64,000 nucleotides of DNA from Agromyces ramosus. GTDB taxonomy: Bacteria > Actinomycetota > Actinomycetes > Actinomycetales > Microbacteriaceae. A model generated the notes under the pieces. It was not told where the DNA came from. It was given only the letters and a program-made list of their open reading frames with translations, and ran no database searches. Made by a program: the position numbers and the translations under genes. This document shows, piece after piece, positions 10,970-19,528 of this stretch; within the stretch, counting starts at the first letter, position 1; each line of letters begins with the position of its first letter. Where the stretch lies: NCBI RefSeq assembly GCF_004216665.1, contig NZ_SGWY01000002.1, forward strand, positions 348,685 through 412,684. Reading direction: 5' to 3'.

Positions 10970-11479
10970 ATGTCGACCCACGTGCTCTCCCTCCTCGTCG
11001 AGGACAAGCCCGGCCTGCTGACCCGCGTCGCGGGACTGTTCGCCCGCCGCGGCTTCAACATCGAGTCGCTCGCGGTCGGCCACTCCGAGATCGACGGGCT
11101 CTCCCGCATCACGGTCGTCGTCGACGTGGAGGACCTGCCGCTCGAGCAGGTGACGAAGCAGCTGAACAAGCTCATCAACGTCATCAAGATCGTCGAGCTC
11201 GACCCCGCCCAGTCGGTGCAGCGCGAGCACCTGCTCATCAAGGTGCGCGTCGACAACGCCACGCGCTCGCAGGTGCTCGAGGCGGTGAACCTCTTCCGCG
11301 CGCGAGTCGTCGACGTCTCGACCGACGCGCTCGTGATCGAGGTCACGGGCGACTCCGGCAAGACCACCGCGTTGCTCAAGGTGCTCGAGCCCTACGGCAT
11401 CAAGGAGATCGCCCAGTCGGGCCTCCTCGCGATCGGCCGCGGCGGCAAGTCGATCACCGAGCGCGTCTTCAAGAACTGA
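10970..11479 (+). CDS. ilvN: Acetolactate synthase small (regulatory) subunit
   Basis: This 169 aa subunit confers end-product (valine) feedback control on IlvB. An N-terminal ACT domain is clear from VLSLLVEDKPGLLTRVAGLF and RRGFNIESLAVG. A C-terminal ACT-like domain (about 80-160) follows, with the typical FRARVVDVSTDALVIEVTG. The length is normal for the actinobacterial short form. The GAGGAGG box at the end of ilvB (10956-10962) can serve as its ribosome-binding site. A perfect hairpin lies between ilvN and ilvC. Confidence 0.96.
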   Translation: MSTHVLSLLVEDKPGLLTRVAGLFARRGFNIESLAVGHSEIDGLSRITVVVDVEDLPLEQVTKQLNKLINVIKIVELDPAQSVQREHLLIKVRVDNATRSQVLEAVNLFRARVVDVSTDALVIEVTGDSGKTTALLKVLEPYGIKEIAQSGLLAIGRGGKSITERVFKN

Positions 11480-11482
11480 ACG

Positions 11483-11513
11483 CGGATGCCGCAGCACGCC
11501 GTCGCGGCATCCG
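11483..11513 (+). repeat. Perfect inverted repeat between ilvN and ilvC
   Basis: CGGATGCCGC (11483-11492) and GCGGCATCCG (11504-11513) form a 10-bp perfect stem with an 11-base loop, 3 bases after the ilvN stop. It could be a partial terminator or an RNA-stabilising hairpin that lowers or protects ilvBN relative to ilvC. Both arms contain the GGATGCC/GGCATCC word common in this genome. Confidence 0.5.
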
Positions 11514-11521
11514 TCACCTGA

Positions 11522-12577
<1,056 letters not shown>

Positions 12578-12600
12578 TCGCGGCGTTCGCTCCACGCGCA

Positions 12601-12630
12601 CGGCGGGGTCGGCTTCGGCCGGCCCCGCCG
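12601..12630 (+). terminator. ilvC terminator hairpin
   Basis: CGGCGGGGTCGGC (12601-12613) pairs with GCCGGCCCCGCCG (12618-12630) around a stable TTCG loop, with one T:G wobble in RNA. It begins 24 bases after the ilvC stop. There is no U-tract, only TTCGTGG. Confidence 0.65.
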
Positions 12631-12756
12631 TTCGTGGTCGCCCGGCGTTCGGAGTCCCGACGCTGCGCCGGGCGCCTGCCCGTCCGGCGCAGCGTTCGTG
12701 GTCGTCCGGCGTTCGGAGTCCCGACGCTGCGCCGGGCGCCTGCCCGTCCGGCGCAG
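12629..12756. repeat. 64-bp tandem direct repeat, two copies
   Basis: Positions 12629-12692 and 12693-12756 are the same 64 bases with one difference (GTCGCCCGG versus GTCGTCCGG). Each unit contains the inverted repeat CTGCGCCGG...CCGGCGCAG. In the first copy the stem extends to 12 bp (ACGCTGCGCCGG / CCGGCGCAGCGT). It lies in the ilvC-cutC gap and looks like a recently duplicated hairpin-bearing unit. Confidence 0.9.
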
Positions 12757-12799
12757 CTCGCGGGCGCCGACGTCGTCGAAGCATCGGCGCAGGACCAAG

Positions 12800-12805
12800 T
12801 AGCGT
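12800..12805 (+). promoter_or_regulatory. -10 box for leaderless cutC
   Basis: TAGCGT lies exactly 6 bases before the cutC ATG. No ribosome-binding site is present. Confidence 0.6.
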
Positions 12806-12811
12806 GTCGGA

Positions 12812-13552
12812 ATGGCCACACCCGTCTCCGTCGAGATCGCCGTCCAGGATGCCGCCGGGGTACGTGTCGCCCTCGCGGCTGGTGCCGCGCGCGTGGAGCT
12901 GTGCCAGGCGCTCGGAGTCGGCGGCCTGACGCCGTCGGCGGGGCTGATCTCGTCGGCGGTGGAGCTGGCGGCCGCGGCATCCGCACCCTCGTTCGTGCAC
13001 GTGCTGGTGCGCCCGCGAGGGGGTGGATTCGCCTACGACGACGATGAGCTGCACCTGATCGTGCGCGACATCCGCCTCGCGGTCTCGCTCGGCGCACACG
13101 GCGTCGTGGTCGGTGCGCTGACGGATGCCGGGGCGCTCGACCTCGCGGCCACCGCCGCGTTCCTCGAGGCCGCCGACGGCAACGATGTCACCGTGCACCG
13201 GGCCGTCGACGCCGCGGCGGATCCGCGGGCCGCCGTGGCGTCGCTGGCGGGCACGGGCGTGCGCCGGGTGCTCACCTCCGGCGGCGCGCCCGACTGCCGT
13301 GCCGGACTCGACGTGCTCGCGCGGATGGCAGCCGAGGCGCATGGCGAGCTCGAGGTCATGGCCGGTGGCGGCGTGCGGGTCGACGACATCCCGACGCTCG
13401 CGGCCGCCGGCATCGACGCCGTGCACCTCTCGGCGCGTGGGCGCTCGGCGCGCGGGGGAGCGAGCGGCCCGGGCGGGGGCGAGGCCGCGTTCGACACCAC
13501 GGATGCCGCGATCGTTCGCGCCGCGGTCGACGCCGCGCGTGCCGCGGCATGA
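12812..13552 (+). CDS. cutC: CutC-family protein (copper homeostasis family)
   Basis: This is a 246 aa TIM-barrel protein of the CutC family. The family was named for copper homeostasis in E. coli, but its biochemical role is unsettled. Visible family motifs are an N-terminal VEIAVQD, ARVELCQALGVGGLTPS, VLVRPRGGGFAY, VTVHRAVD, RVLTSGGA and VMAGGGVR. ATG 12812 is supported by a -10 box 6 bases upstream and by the start of the first barrel strand. The stop overlaps the start of a doubtful short ORF. Copper binding cannot be judged from the sequence. Confidence 0.85.
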   Translation: MATPVSVEIAVQDAAGVRVALAAGAARVELCQALGVGGLTPSAGLISSAVELAAAASAPSFVHVLVRPRGGGFAYDDDELHLIVRDIRLAVSLGAHGVVVGALTDAGALDLAATAAFLEAADGNDVTVHRAVDAAADPRAAVASLAGTGVRRVLTSGGAPDCRAGLDVLARMAAEAHGELEVMAGGGVRVDDIPTLAAAGIDAVHLSARGRSARGGASGPGGGEAAFDTTDAAIVRAAVDAARAAA

Positions 13553-13764
13553 CGACGACGCCGGCCCCGAGGTCGCCGGAGACGGCGTCCGACGTGTCGG
13601 CGGATCGCCATCTCCGCGCGGGAGCCCTGCTCGTGGGAACGTGCATCACGGCCGGAACGGTCGCGCTCCTCGGCGGCCGGCGCCCTAGCCGGCGGGCTCG
13701 GCCTGTCCGGCCGCTCCGAACCCGCACGTCGACCGGTACTCGCCGAGGTCGCCGAGGTAGGTGA
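13549..13764 (+). CDS. Doubtful 71 aa ORF with one possible membrane helix
   Basis: The ATG overlaps the cutC stop (ATGA), which is how real downstream genes begin in this window. Residues about 24-42 (AGALLVGTCITAGTVALLGG) could form one membrane helix. The last 80 bases run antisense into the convergent SARP gene and encode only Arg/Pro/Thr-rich sequence. I do not recognise it. It may be a chance open frame. Confidence 0.25.
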   Translation: MTTTPAPRSPETASDVSADRHLRAGALLVGTCITAGTVALLGGRRPSRRARPVRPLRTRTSTGTRRGRRGR

Positions 13765-16700
13765 GCCATTCGTCGTGGGTGAGGTCACGGCCCGCCATCT
13801 CGCACGCGGCATCCGCATGCGCGGACGGCCGCAGGTCCCACACCGCGATGCCGGCCGGGACGTTGACGGCGAGCTCTTCGCCATCCGCCCGAAGCACTCC
13901 CGAGTAGACGCCACCGAGCTCGTAGTTCCACTCGCCCCAGACCGGGATGGGGTCGCCGAGCTGCACGCCGCCCACGAGGTCGTAGAGGGTCACCGTGTTG
14001 TCCAGGGAGTACGTGCTCAGGGTGCGGCCGTCGGTGCTCACGTTCATGGTGTCGAGGCCCCCGGAGGCGCCCGGAAGAGCGCCGATCTGCTCGAACGTGT
14101 CGGCGTCGTAGCGCACGACGGATTGGAGCCGGAAGATGGTGGCGACCTCGTCCCGCGCTGTCAGCGCCGTCCTGCCGATGCCCACGAGCCCTTTCCGGAT
14201 CCGTTCGCCGGTCGCCCCGTCGAAGAGGATCGAATCGGGCGTGAACTCGTTGTTCCAACTCGTCACGAGCACGCGGCCGCCATCGGGGCTCGTCGAGATG
14301 AGGACCGGATAGCCGCCGTCGGTCTTCATCGTCGGTTCGATGCGGCGCCCGGTCGCCGGGTCGATGGTCCAGATCTCGCCGCCGGGCCGGCCCACGTGCA
14401 GCCGGTCGCCCGGGGCGTTCATCCAGACGCTCTCGACCTGCTCGGGGAACGGATCGCCCGAATAGCGCTCTCCGGTGCGGAGGTCGAGGTAGCCGGTCCG
14501 GTGCGGCCCGACGCCGCCGATGTCGCCCACCAGGGTCGACTCGCCGGCCCACATGACCCCGAACGAGGGGGTGGGAACGTGGACCAGCTCCTCCGTGCGC
14601 GTGTCGAGCACCGCGAACTCGCGGTAGTCCCCCCACCACTCCACGCCGTCCGCTCGGCGGGCGACGACGAGGCTGGACCCTTCCGGCGAGTACCGGTCTC
14701 TGATCACCCAACCGGGCGCGAGGACCCGTGTGACGGCACCGGACCCGTCGAGCTTCCAGCGCGTGATCGCCGTGCCGCGGCCGACGACCACGAGCTCCTT
14801 CCGGTCCTCGATGACCGACATGGTGCCGACGAACCCGAGCTGGGGGTCGAACGAGCGCTCCGTCGGCGCGCCCGTGTCCAGGCTCCGCTCGTCGATGTGG
14901 CCGAACAGGTCACCGCAGTAGACGGTCCGGAGCTCGACGGATGCCGCCACCCATGGGCAGGGATCGTCGGTCGTGGTGACCAGCTGCTGCGACCAGTCGA
15001 CCCGGCCCGCGGCGATGTCGATGGACGAGATCCACTGGTCGCCCGCCGCGATGACGCGCGTGTCGGAGACGACCGCCATGGACACGTTCGTCGAATCCGC
15101 GGGCATGGGCACCGTGGCGAGCACGGCAGCCGTGTCCGGGTCCACCACCTGCAGCGGTCCCTCGACCGTGCCGTACAGGAGGCGCCCGTCGGTCGTGAAG
15201 CGCGCTGCTCCGGCGCGATCCGTCGCCTCCTGCGCCGGGTGGGTCGAGGTACCGGTGACCTGCCGTACGAGGCCCGTGTCCGCCTCGATGAGGCGCAGCG
15301 CGCCGGTCTCGTCGATCGCGGCGACCAGGTCGCCCTCGTGGTTCATCGTGATGGACGTGAGCGGGAAGTCGAGCTCGATGGTCGGCCGGACCATGGCACC
15401 CGAAGCCAGGTCCGCGACGGACAGCCGAGTGCCCACCCGCGTATCGGTGTCGTCGAAGATCCGCTCCGCATTCGCGACCCGCGATCCGCTGCCGCTGACC
15501 GCCGGGCCGATCCGACTGTCGAGGTCGAAGGCGAGGCCGTCCCGCGGCAGGTCGACGGGGTACAGGAGTGCGCCGGAATCGATGTCGTACACCGCGACCC
15601 CGGTCGCGGTCACGGCGACCGCGCGCCGCGTTCCCGGGATGAGCGCGCCCGACATGCCCTCGACGCCCTCGAGATGCGTCGTCGCGAGGAGGCCGTGGGA
15701 GCTCGTCATCGCGCCCATCAGCGCGGAGCGCGCGCGAGGGTCGTCGGGCCACCGTCGATGGGCTTCCACCGCGAGCAGGGCCGCGACGTCGCGGTCGGTT
15801 TCCCGCAGCGATCGCGCCGTGCTCGTGAGCGCCTCGACCTGGGCCGTCTCCCGTTGGTGCGCGGTCTCGTTCGAGCCGGCCGCGACGAAGCCGCCGGCGG
15901 TCACGGCGACGGCGAACAGCGTGACGGCCGCGACGAGCAGGACGCGCAGTCGTCGGTTCTGCCGACGGTCGTGCCGGGCACGGGCTTCGATCTCGTCGAC
16001 GGCGGCCCGCTCCCGTGCCGCGGATGCCTCCAGGAAGGCGCCCTCCGAATCGGTGAGCTCCGGCTCAGCGGCCTCGCGCCATGCCACGACGGCGTTGAGG
16101 CGAGCTCCGCGGTACAGGTCCTCATCGGGCCGTCCATCCGCCTCCCAGGTGTTCGCGGCCGTCGCCAGCGCGCTCATGACGCGGACGCCCTCGGCGTCGT
16201 CCTCGAGCCAGCCCCGGAGGCGCGGCCACGCGGTCGCGAGCGACTCGTGCGCGACGACGAGGGAGTCCTCCTCGGCGCTGACCAGGCGGGCGCGCGCCAG
16301 GCCGGTGAGCACACGGTCGTGCGCGGCGTCCTGCCGCATCGGGGTGATCGGGATCCGGCGGCGCATGGGCGCCCCGTCCGCGCTGATCTCGACGAGGCGC
16401 AGGAACGTGGCGCGGCAGGTCGCCCGCGCGTCGGGATCGAGCGACAGGTAGAGCTGGTCGGCCGACTTCGCGATCGCGCCCGAGATGCCGCCGGAATCCT
16501 CGTACCCGGCGACGGTGAGCGTCGCGCCCTCACGGCGCAGCCAGGTCTCCACGAGGGCGTGCGAGACATGGGGGAGCACGCCCGGCGCCCCCGCGGCATC
16601 CCGCAGGATCAGCTCGACGAGCCCCGGCTCGAGACGGAGTCCCGCGAGGCGAGCCGGCTCCTCGATGGCGCTCCGGAGCCCGTCCGGACCCAGCGGCCCG

Positions 16701-17923
16701 ACGAGGTGCACGCCCGACGCGAACAGGGGTCCGATGCTCGGCTCGGCGGCGCATGAGCTGAGGAAGTCGGCGCGCACGGCGACGACCACTCGCTGCGCCC
16801 CTGCGACGGCCGTCGCGATCAGCGCCGCGAACTCCGAGACCTGTTCACCCGGGAGACCGGAATGGAACAGTTCCTCGAACTGGTCGATGACGACGACCTC
16901 GGCGTGGGCCCGACCGGACAGTGCGTCGCGGAGTCGGGCGATCGGCGTCGCCCCCGAGCCGATGACGACCACGGAGTCGCCGCGAGCCCGGAGTGCCGGG
17001 ACGAGGCCGGCCAGCACCAGCGACGACTTCCCACAGCCCGACGCCCCGGAGACGGCGAGGAACGGCGACCCGGCGAGGCGGGCCAGTGTCGACTGGATGT
17101 CGGCGTCCCGCCCGAAGAACTCCTCCGCATCGTCGGTGCCGAACGGCTGCAGGCCGCGATAGGGACAGTCCGCGCTCGTCAGCTGGGGCTCGGGCGGCGC
17201 ATCGAGGGAGGCATCCTGGTGCAGGATCGCGGACTCGAGCGCGACGAGCTCGGCGCCGGGTTCGATGCCCAGTTCGTCGGCCAGCCGCTCACGCGCGCTG
17301 CGCAGCGTGGCGAGGGCGTCGGCCTGGCGTCCGCTCCGGTAGAGCGCCGTGGCGAGGATCGCCCACCGTCGTTCGCGGAGGGGGTCGGCGCGGACCAGGC
17401 GCTCCGCGTCGGGCACCACGGCCCGGTGCTCACCGCACTCCAGCCGTGCCTCCTGCAGGTCCTCCTCGGCGGACTTCCGGATCTCCTCGAGGCGCTCCGC
17501 CTCGGCGACCGAAGCCGGCCACTCGCCGAGGTCCGAGTACGGCACCCCGGTCCAGAGCGAGTCCGCCCGTTCGAGCACGTCGATGGCACGCGCGGGGTCG
17601 CCGTTCGTGCGGTGGAGTGCGGCGCTCTCGAGGAGTCGCTCGTAGCGCACGGCATCGATCGAGTCGGGATCGATGCGGAGCCGGTAGCCGCCGCGCGTCG
17701 TCGCGATGGACGTCGAGCCCAGCGCGCGGCGGATCTGCACGACGAACGCCTGCACCTGCTTCGGCCAGGTGCTCGGCGGCTCGTCCCCCCACACCGCGCC
17801 GGCCAACTCGGACGGTGTGACGACGTTGCCGGCCCGGAGGACGAGGGCGGCGAGGAGGGACCGCTCCTTGGGGCTGAGCCTTCCACCGTCGATCGTGAGG
17901 TCACCGAGCACTCGGATCTCCAC
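13685..17923 (-). CDS. Membrane-spanning SARP-type regulator: wHTH-BTAD-nSTAND ATPase-TM-beta-propeller
   Basis: This 1,412 aa protein is a predicted one-component regulator. Residues 1-90 are an OmpR/SARP winged helix (EIRVLGDLTIDGG, VWGDEPPSTWPKQVQAFV). Residues about 95-240 are a BTAD helical domain (LRERRWAILATALYRSGRQADAL). About 255-560 is an nSTAND P-loop ATPase with SGASGCGKSS near residue 295 and VVVIDQFEELF as the Walker B region. A membrane helix follows (about 659-681, LLVAAVTLFAVAVTAGGFVA). The last 650 residues are a WD40/quinoprotein-like beta-propeller. This places DNA binding inside and the propeller outside the cell. GTG 17923 is chosen because the winged helix begins there; in-frame starts further upstream add 48 unconserved residues. 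It is divergent from a small lipoprotein, with SARP-like repeats in between. Confidence 0.8.
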   Translation of the reverse strand: MEIRVLGDLTIDGGRLSPKERSLLAALVLRAGNVVTPSELAGAVWGDEPPSTWPKQVQAFVVQIRRALGSTSIATTRGGYRLRIDPDSIDAVRYERLLESAALHRTNGDPARAIDVLERADSLWTGVPYSDLGEWPASVAEAERLEEIRKSAEEDLQEARLECGEHRAVVPDAERLVRADPLRERRWAILATALYRSGRQADALATLRSARERLADELGIEPGAELVALESAILHQDASLDAPPEPQLTSADCPYRGLQPFGTDDAEEFFGRDADIQSTLARLAGSPFLAVSGASGCGKSSLVLAGLVPALRARGDSVVVIGSGATPIARLRDALSGRAHAEVVVIDQFEELFHSGLPGEQVSEFAALIATAVAGAQRVVVAVRADFLSSCAAEPSIGPLFASGVHLVGPLGPDGLRSAIEEPARLAGLRLEPGLVELILRDAAGAPGVLPHVSHALVETWLRREGATLTVAGYEDSGGISGAIAKSADQLYLSLDPDARATCRATFLRLVEISADGAPMRRRIPITPMRQDAAHDRVLTGLARARLVSAEEDSLVVAHESLATAWPRLRGWLEDDAEGVRVMSALATAANTWEADGRPDEDLYRGARLNAVVAWREAAEPELTDSEGAFLEASAARERAAVDEIEARARHDRRQNRRLRVLLVAAVTLFAVAVTAGGFVAAGSNETAHQRETAQVEALTSTARSLRETDRDVAALLAVEAHRRWPDDPRARSALMGAMTSSHGLLATTHLEGVEGMSGALIPGTRRAVAVTATGVAVYDIDSGALLYPVDLPRDGLAFDLDSRIGPAVSGSGSRVANAERIFDDTDTRVGTRLSVADLASGAMVRPTIELDFPLTSITMNHEGDLVAAIDETGALRLIEADTGLVRQVTGTSTHPAQEATDRAGAARFTTDGRLLYGTVEGPLQVVDPDTAAVLATVPMPADSTNVSMAVVSDTRVIAAGDQWISSIDIAAGRVDWSQQLVTTTDDPCPWVAASVELRTVYCGDLFGHIDERSLDTGAPTERSFDPQLGFVGTMSVIEDRKELVVVGRGTAITRWKLDGSGAVTRVLAPGWVIRDRYSPEGSSLVVARRADGVEWWGDYREFAVLDTRTEELVHVPTPSFGVMWAGESTLVGDIGGVGPHRTGYLDLRTGERYSGDPFPEQVESVWMNAPGDRLHVGRPGGEIWTIDPATGRRIEPTMKTDGGYPVLISTSPDGGRVLVTSWNNEFTPDSILFDGATGERIRKGLVGIGRTALTARDEVATIFRLQSVVRYDADTFEQIGALPGASGGLDTMNVSTDGRTLSTYSLDNTVTLYDLVGGVQLGDPIPVWGEWNYELGGVYSGVLRADGEELAVNVPAGIAVWDLRPSAHADAACEMAGRDLTHDEWLTYLGDLGEYRSTCGFGAAGQAEPAG

Positions 17924-17974
17924 ACCTGCAGTGTGGGCGCGGCCATGGCGGCTGTCAACGAAGGGTGGACGCAC

Positions 17975-18014
17975 CCATACCCATTCCATACCGATCCGTC
18001 CGGCGGACCATACC
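17975..18014 (+). promoter_or_regulatory. Candidate SARP operator: three CCATACC direct repeats
   Basis: CCATACC occurs at 17975-17981, 17986-17992 and 18008-18014, so the starts are 11 and 22 bases apart. SARP proteins are known to bind heptamer direct repeats with 11-bp periodicity, with the last repeat about 8 bases from the -10. Here the last repeat ends 9 bases before GAACCT (18024-18029), which is itself 6 bases before the lipoprotein ATG. Confidence 0.6.
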
Positions 18015-18035
18015 CGCACGGGCGAACCTGCGGTC

Positions 18036-18413
18036 ATGAACACCACGCAGAACATCCAACGCGTCATCGCCGCCGGGCTGCTCGCGGCCTCGGCAGGGCT
18101 CGCCCTCTCCTCGTGCGCCGGGCAACGGCAGGTCGCCGAACCCGATTCCGATCGGATGTCCGCCGCTCAGGTCGCCGAGCAGCGCGCGGCGTACCTCGAC
18201 CTGGCCCAGCGCCGGGCGGAGATCGCCCGCGGCCAGGCAGCCGCGGTCACGCCGTACCTCGATCAGGCGGAGCGCCGCGCGAACGTCGGCGGACCGGTCG
18301 AGGGCGACGCCTACCGCGACATGGCCGAGCGCCGCGCCGGTCTGGGCGGGCCGGAAGCCGGCGAGGACTACCGTGACCTGGCTGAGCGTCGCCTCCGGGT
18401 GACCGGCCATTGA
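18036..18413 (+). CDS. Small lipoprotein with tandem (Y-D-AERR) repeats
   Basis: This is a 125 aa exported lipoprotein of unknown function. The signal peptide (AAGLLAASAGLALSSC) ends in an LSSC lipobox, with Cys near residue 27. The mature part is made of four degenerate repeats of about 20-24 residues around the core Y-x-D-x-A-(E/Q)-R-R. The last three carry a GGP spacer, as in YRDMAERRAGLGGPEAGEDY. The start ATG lies 6 bases after a weak -10 (GAACCT), with no ribosome-binding site. It is divergent from the membrane-spanning SARP regulator and downstream of its putative operator, so it is the likely target gene. I do not recognise the family. Confidence 0.7.
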   Translation: MNTTQNIQRVIAAGLLAASAGLALSSCAGQRQVAEPDSDRMSAAQVAEQRAAYLDLAQRRAEIARGQAAAVTPYLDQAERRANVGGPVEGDAYRDMAERRAGLGGPEAGEDYRDLAERRLRVTGH

Positions 18414-18454
18414 AACCCTCGTCGAATCGACGATCAGGGCCTCGGCTCGATCGC

Positions 18455-18460
18455 TAGTCT
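18455..18460 (+). promoter_or_regulatory. -10 box for the leaderless gene at 18467
   Basis: TAGTCT stands exactly 6 bases before ATG 18467, with no ribosome-binding site between. Confidence 0.6.
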
Positions 18461-18466
18461 GGTCGC

Positions 18467-18976
18467 ATGAGCCCCGACCCCGACGACGACGCGCTGCGGT
18501 GGGAGGGCGACGACGATCCGACCCTGGCGCCCGGGTGGAAGACCGTCGGCAACCCCGCACCGCTCGTCGGTGCGCCGGCGGATGCCGCGGCATCCGCTGC
18601 CCCGGCACGGTCCGACGGCGGCGGCGGTGCCGCCACGCCCGCGCCCGGCGTCGGCGACGCGACCGCCGTCGAACACGACGCGGATGCCTCGCGGCAGGCC
18701 GGCTCGGCCGAGCTCGTGATGCTCGGGGTGCTCGGCGGCGTCTACCTGCTCTACTCGATCGGCTGGCTGATCTGGGCGATCACGCCCCCGCCCGAGCTGG
18801 CCGACCCGGTCGCCCAGTTCATGTACGGGCTCGGCCGCTGGCTGGCGGTGGCCGCTCCGGCGCTGTGGTTCGGCACCGTGCTCTGGCTCGCCGCCGAGCA
18901 CCGCCGAGCGAGGCTCCTCTGGCTGCTCGCGGGAGCCGTGCTCCTCGTGCCCGTTCCGTTCCTGCTGCGAGGTTGA
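18467..18976 (+). CDS. Small membrane protein of unknown function
   Basis: The first 80 residues of this 169 aa protein are acidic and then Ala/Pro/Gly-rich (low complexity, probably disordered). They contain the motif LAPGWKTVGNP. The rest forms three predicted membrane helices (about 85-105, 120-140 and 145-166) separated by short loops. The gene starts leaderless behind TAGTCT and is followed one base later by a second membrane protein gene, so the two are probably co-transcribed. I do not recognise a family. Its position just before serA gives no clear hint of function. Confidence 0.75.
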   Translation: MSPDPDDDALRWEGDDDPTLAPGWKTVGNPAPLVGAPADAAASAAPARSDGGGGAATPAPGVGDATAVEHDADASRQAGSAELVMLGVLGGVYLLYSIGWLIWAITPPPELADPVAQFMYGLGRWLAVAAPALWFGTVLWLAAEHRRARLLWLLAGAVLLVPVPFLLRG

Positions 18977-18977
18977 G

Positions 18978-19379
18978 ATGACCGAGGCATCCGCGCCCAT
19001 CGACGGCGACGGCCGAGTGACCGACGCGACCCCGGCGACCGCCGCGACGAGGCCCGCGACGCCGCTCTGGCTCGCCGTGACGATCGCCGTGCTGTTCGGC
19101 GTGCTCTACGCCTACGACGTGTGGGAGGCCGTGCGCGACCTCGTCGGGATGTCGCTCATGGTGGGCGACCTGGGCGTCTCGTTCGCGGGCATCGGGCTCG
19201 GCCTGCTCATCGCCGCCCTCGTCGTGCCGCTGCTCGTGTTCGCGCTCGCGTTCTGGCTCGGCCGGCACCGCGGCCCCGTGGTGCAGGTCGTGCTCTTCCT
19301 CACCGGCTACGCGGTGGTGCAGGCGATCACCCTCGACCTGGCGGCCCTCTTCGAGCTCGGCGGCATCGACTTCTCCTGA
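18978..19379 (+). CDS. Small three-helix membrane protein of unknown function
   Basis: This 133 aa protein has about 28 polar residues and then three predicted helices (about 30-48, 65-93 and 100-122). It begins one base after the stop of the upstream membrane protein and is likely co-transcribed with it. The region between helices 1 and 2 (YDVWEAVRDLVGMSLMVG) may lie outside. No family is recognised. The two adjacent products could pair in the membrane, which is an inference from gene order alone. Confidence 0.75.
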   Translation: MTEASAPIDGDGRVTDATPATAATRPATPLWLAVTIAVLFGVLYAYDVWEAVRDLVGMSLMVGDLGVSFAGIGLGLLIAALVVPLLVFALAFWLGRHRGPVVQVVLFLTGYAVVQAITLDLAALFELGGIDFS

Positions 19380-19436
19380 CCCGCCGGCGTGTGACGGCAG
19401 CGTCGTCACAGAACGGAGGGGGCATACGCCCTCCAG

Positions 19437-19442
19437 TAGAGT
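19437..19442 (+). promoter_or_regulatory. Probable -10 box for serA
   Basis: TAGAGT in the 149-base gap before serA would give a leader of about 80 nt. The -35 region is not convincing. Confidence 0.4.
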
Positions 19443-19528
19443 GGCCGGGTAGCGCCCCCACGGCGTGTGGCGCATCCCACCGCACATCAGAGCGCCCTCC
19501 GCGCGCTTCGCCCCCGAAGGAACCGTTC

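Noticed and set aside
12629..12756. Possible CRISPR repeats
   Set aside because: There are only two adjacent 64-bp copies with no spacers between them and no cas genes nearby.
18989..19528. Upstream extension of serA to an earlier in-frame start
   Set aside because: Several open upstream codons exist, but they read through the end of the previous membrane-protein gene and the promoter region. GTG 19529 has AAGGAA at the right distance.
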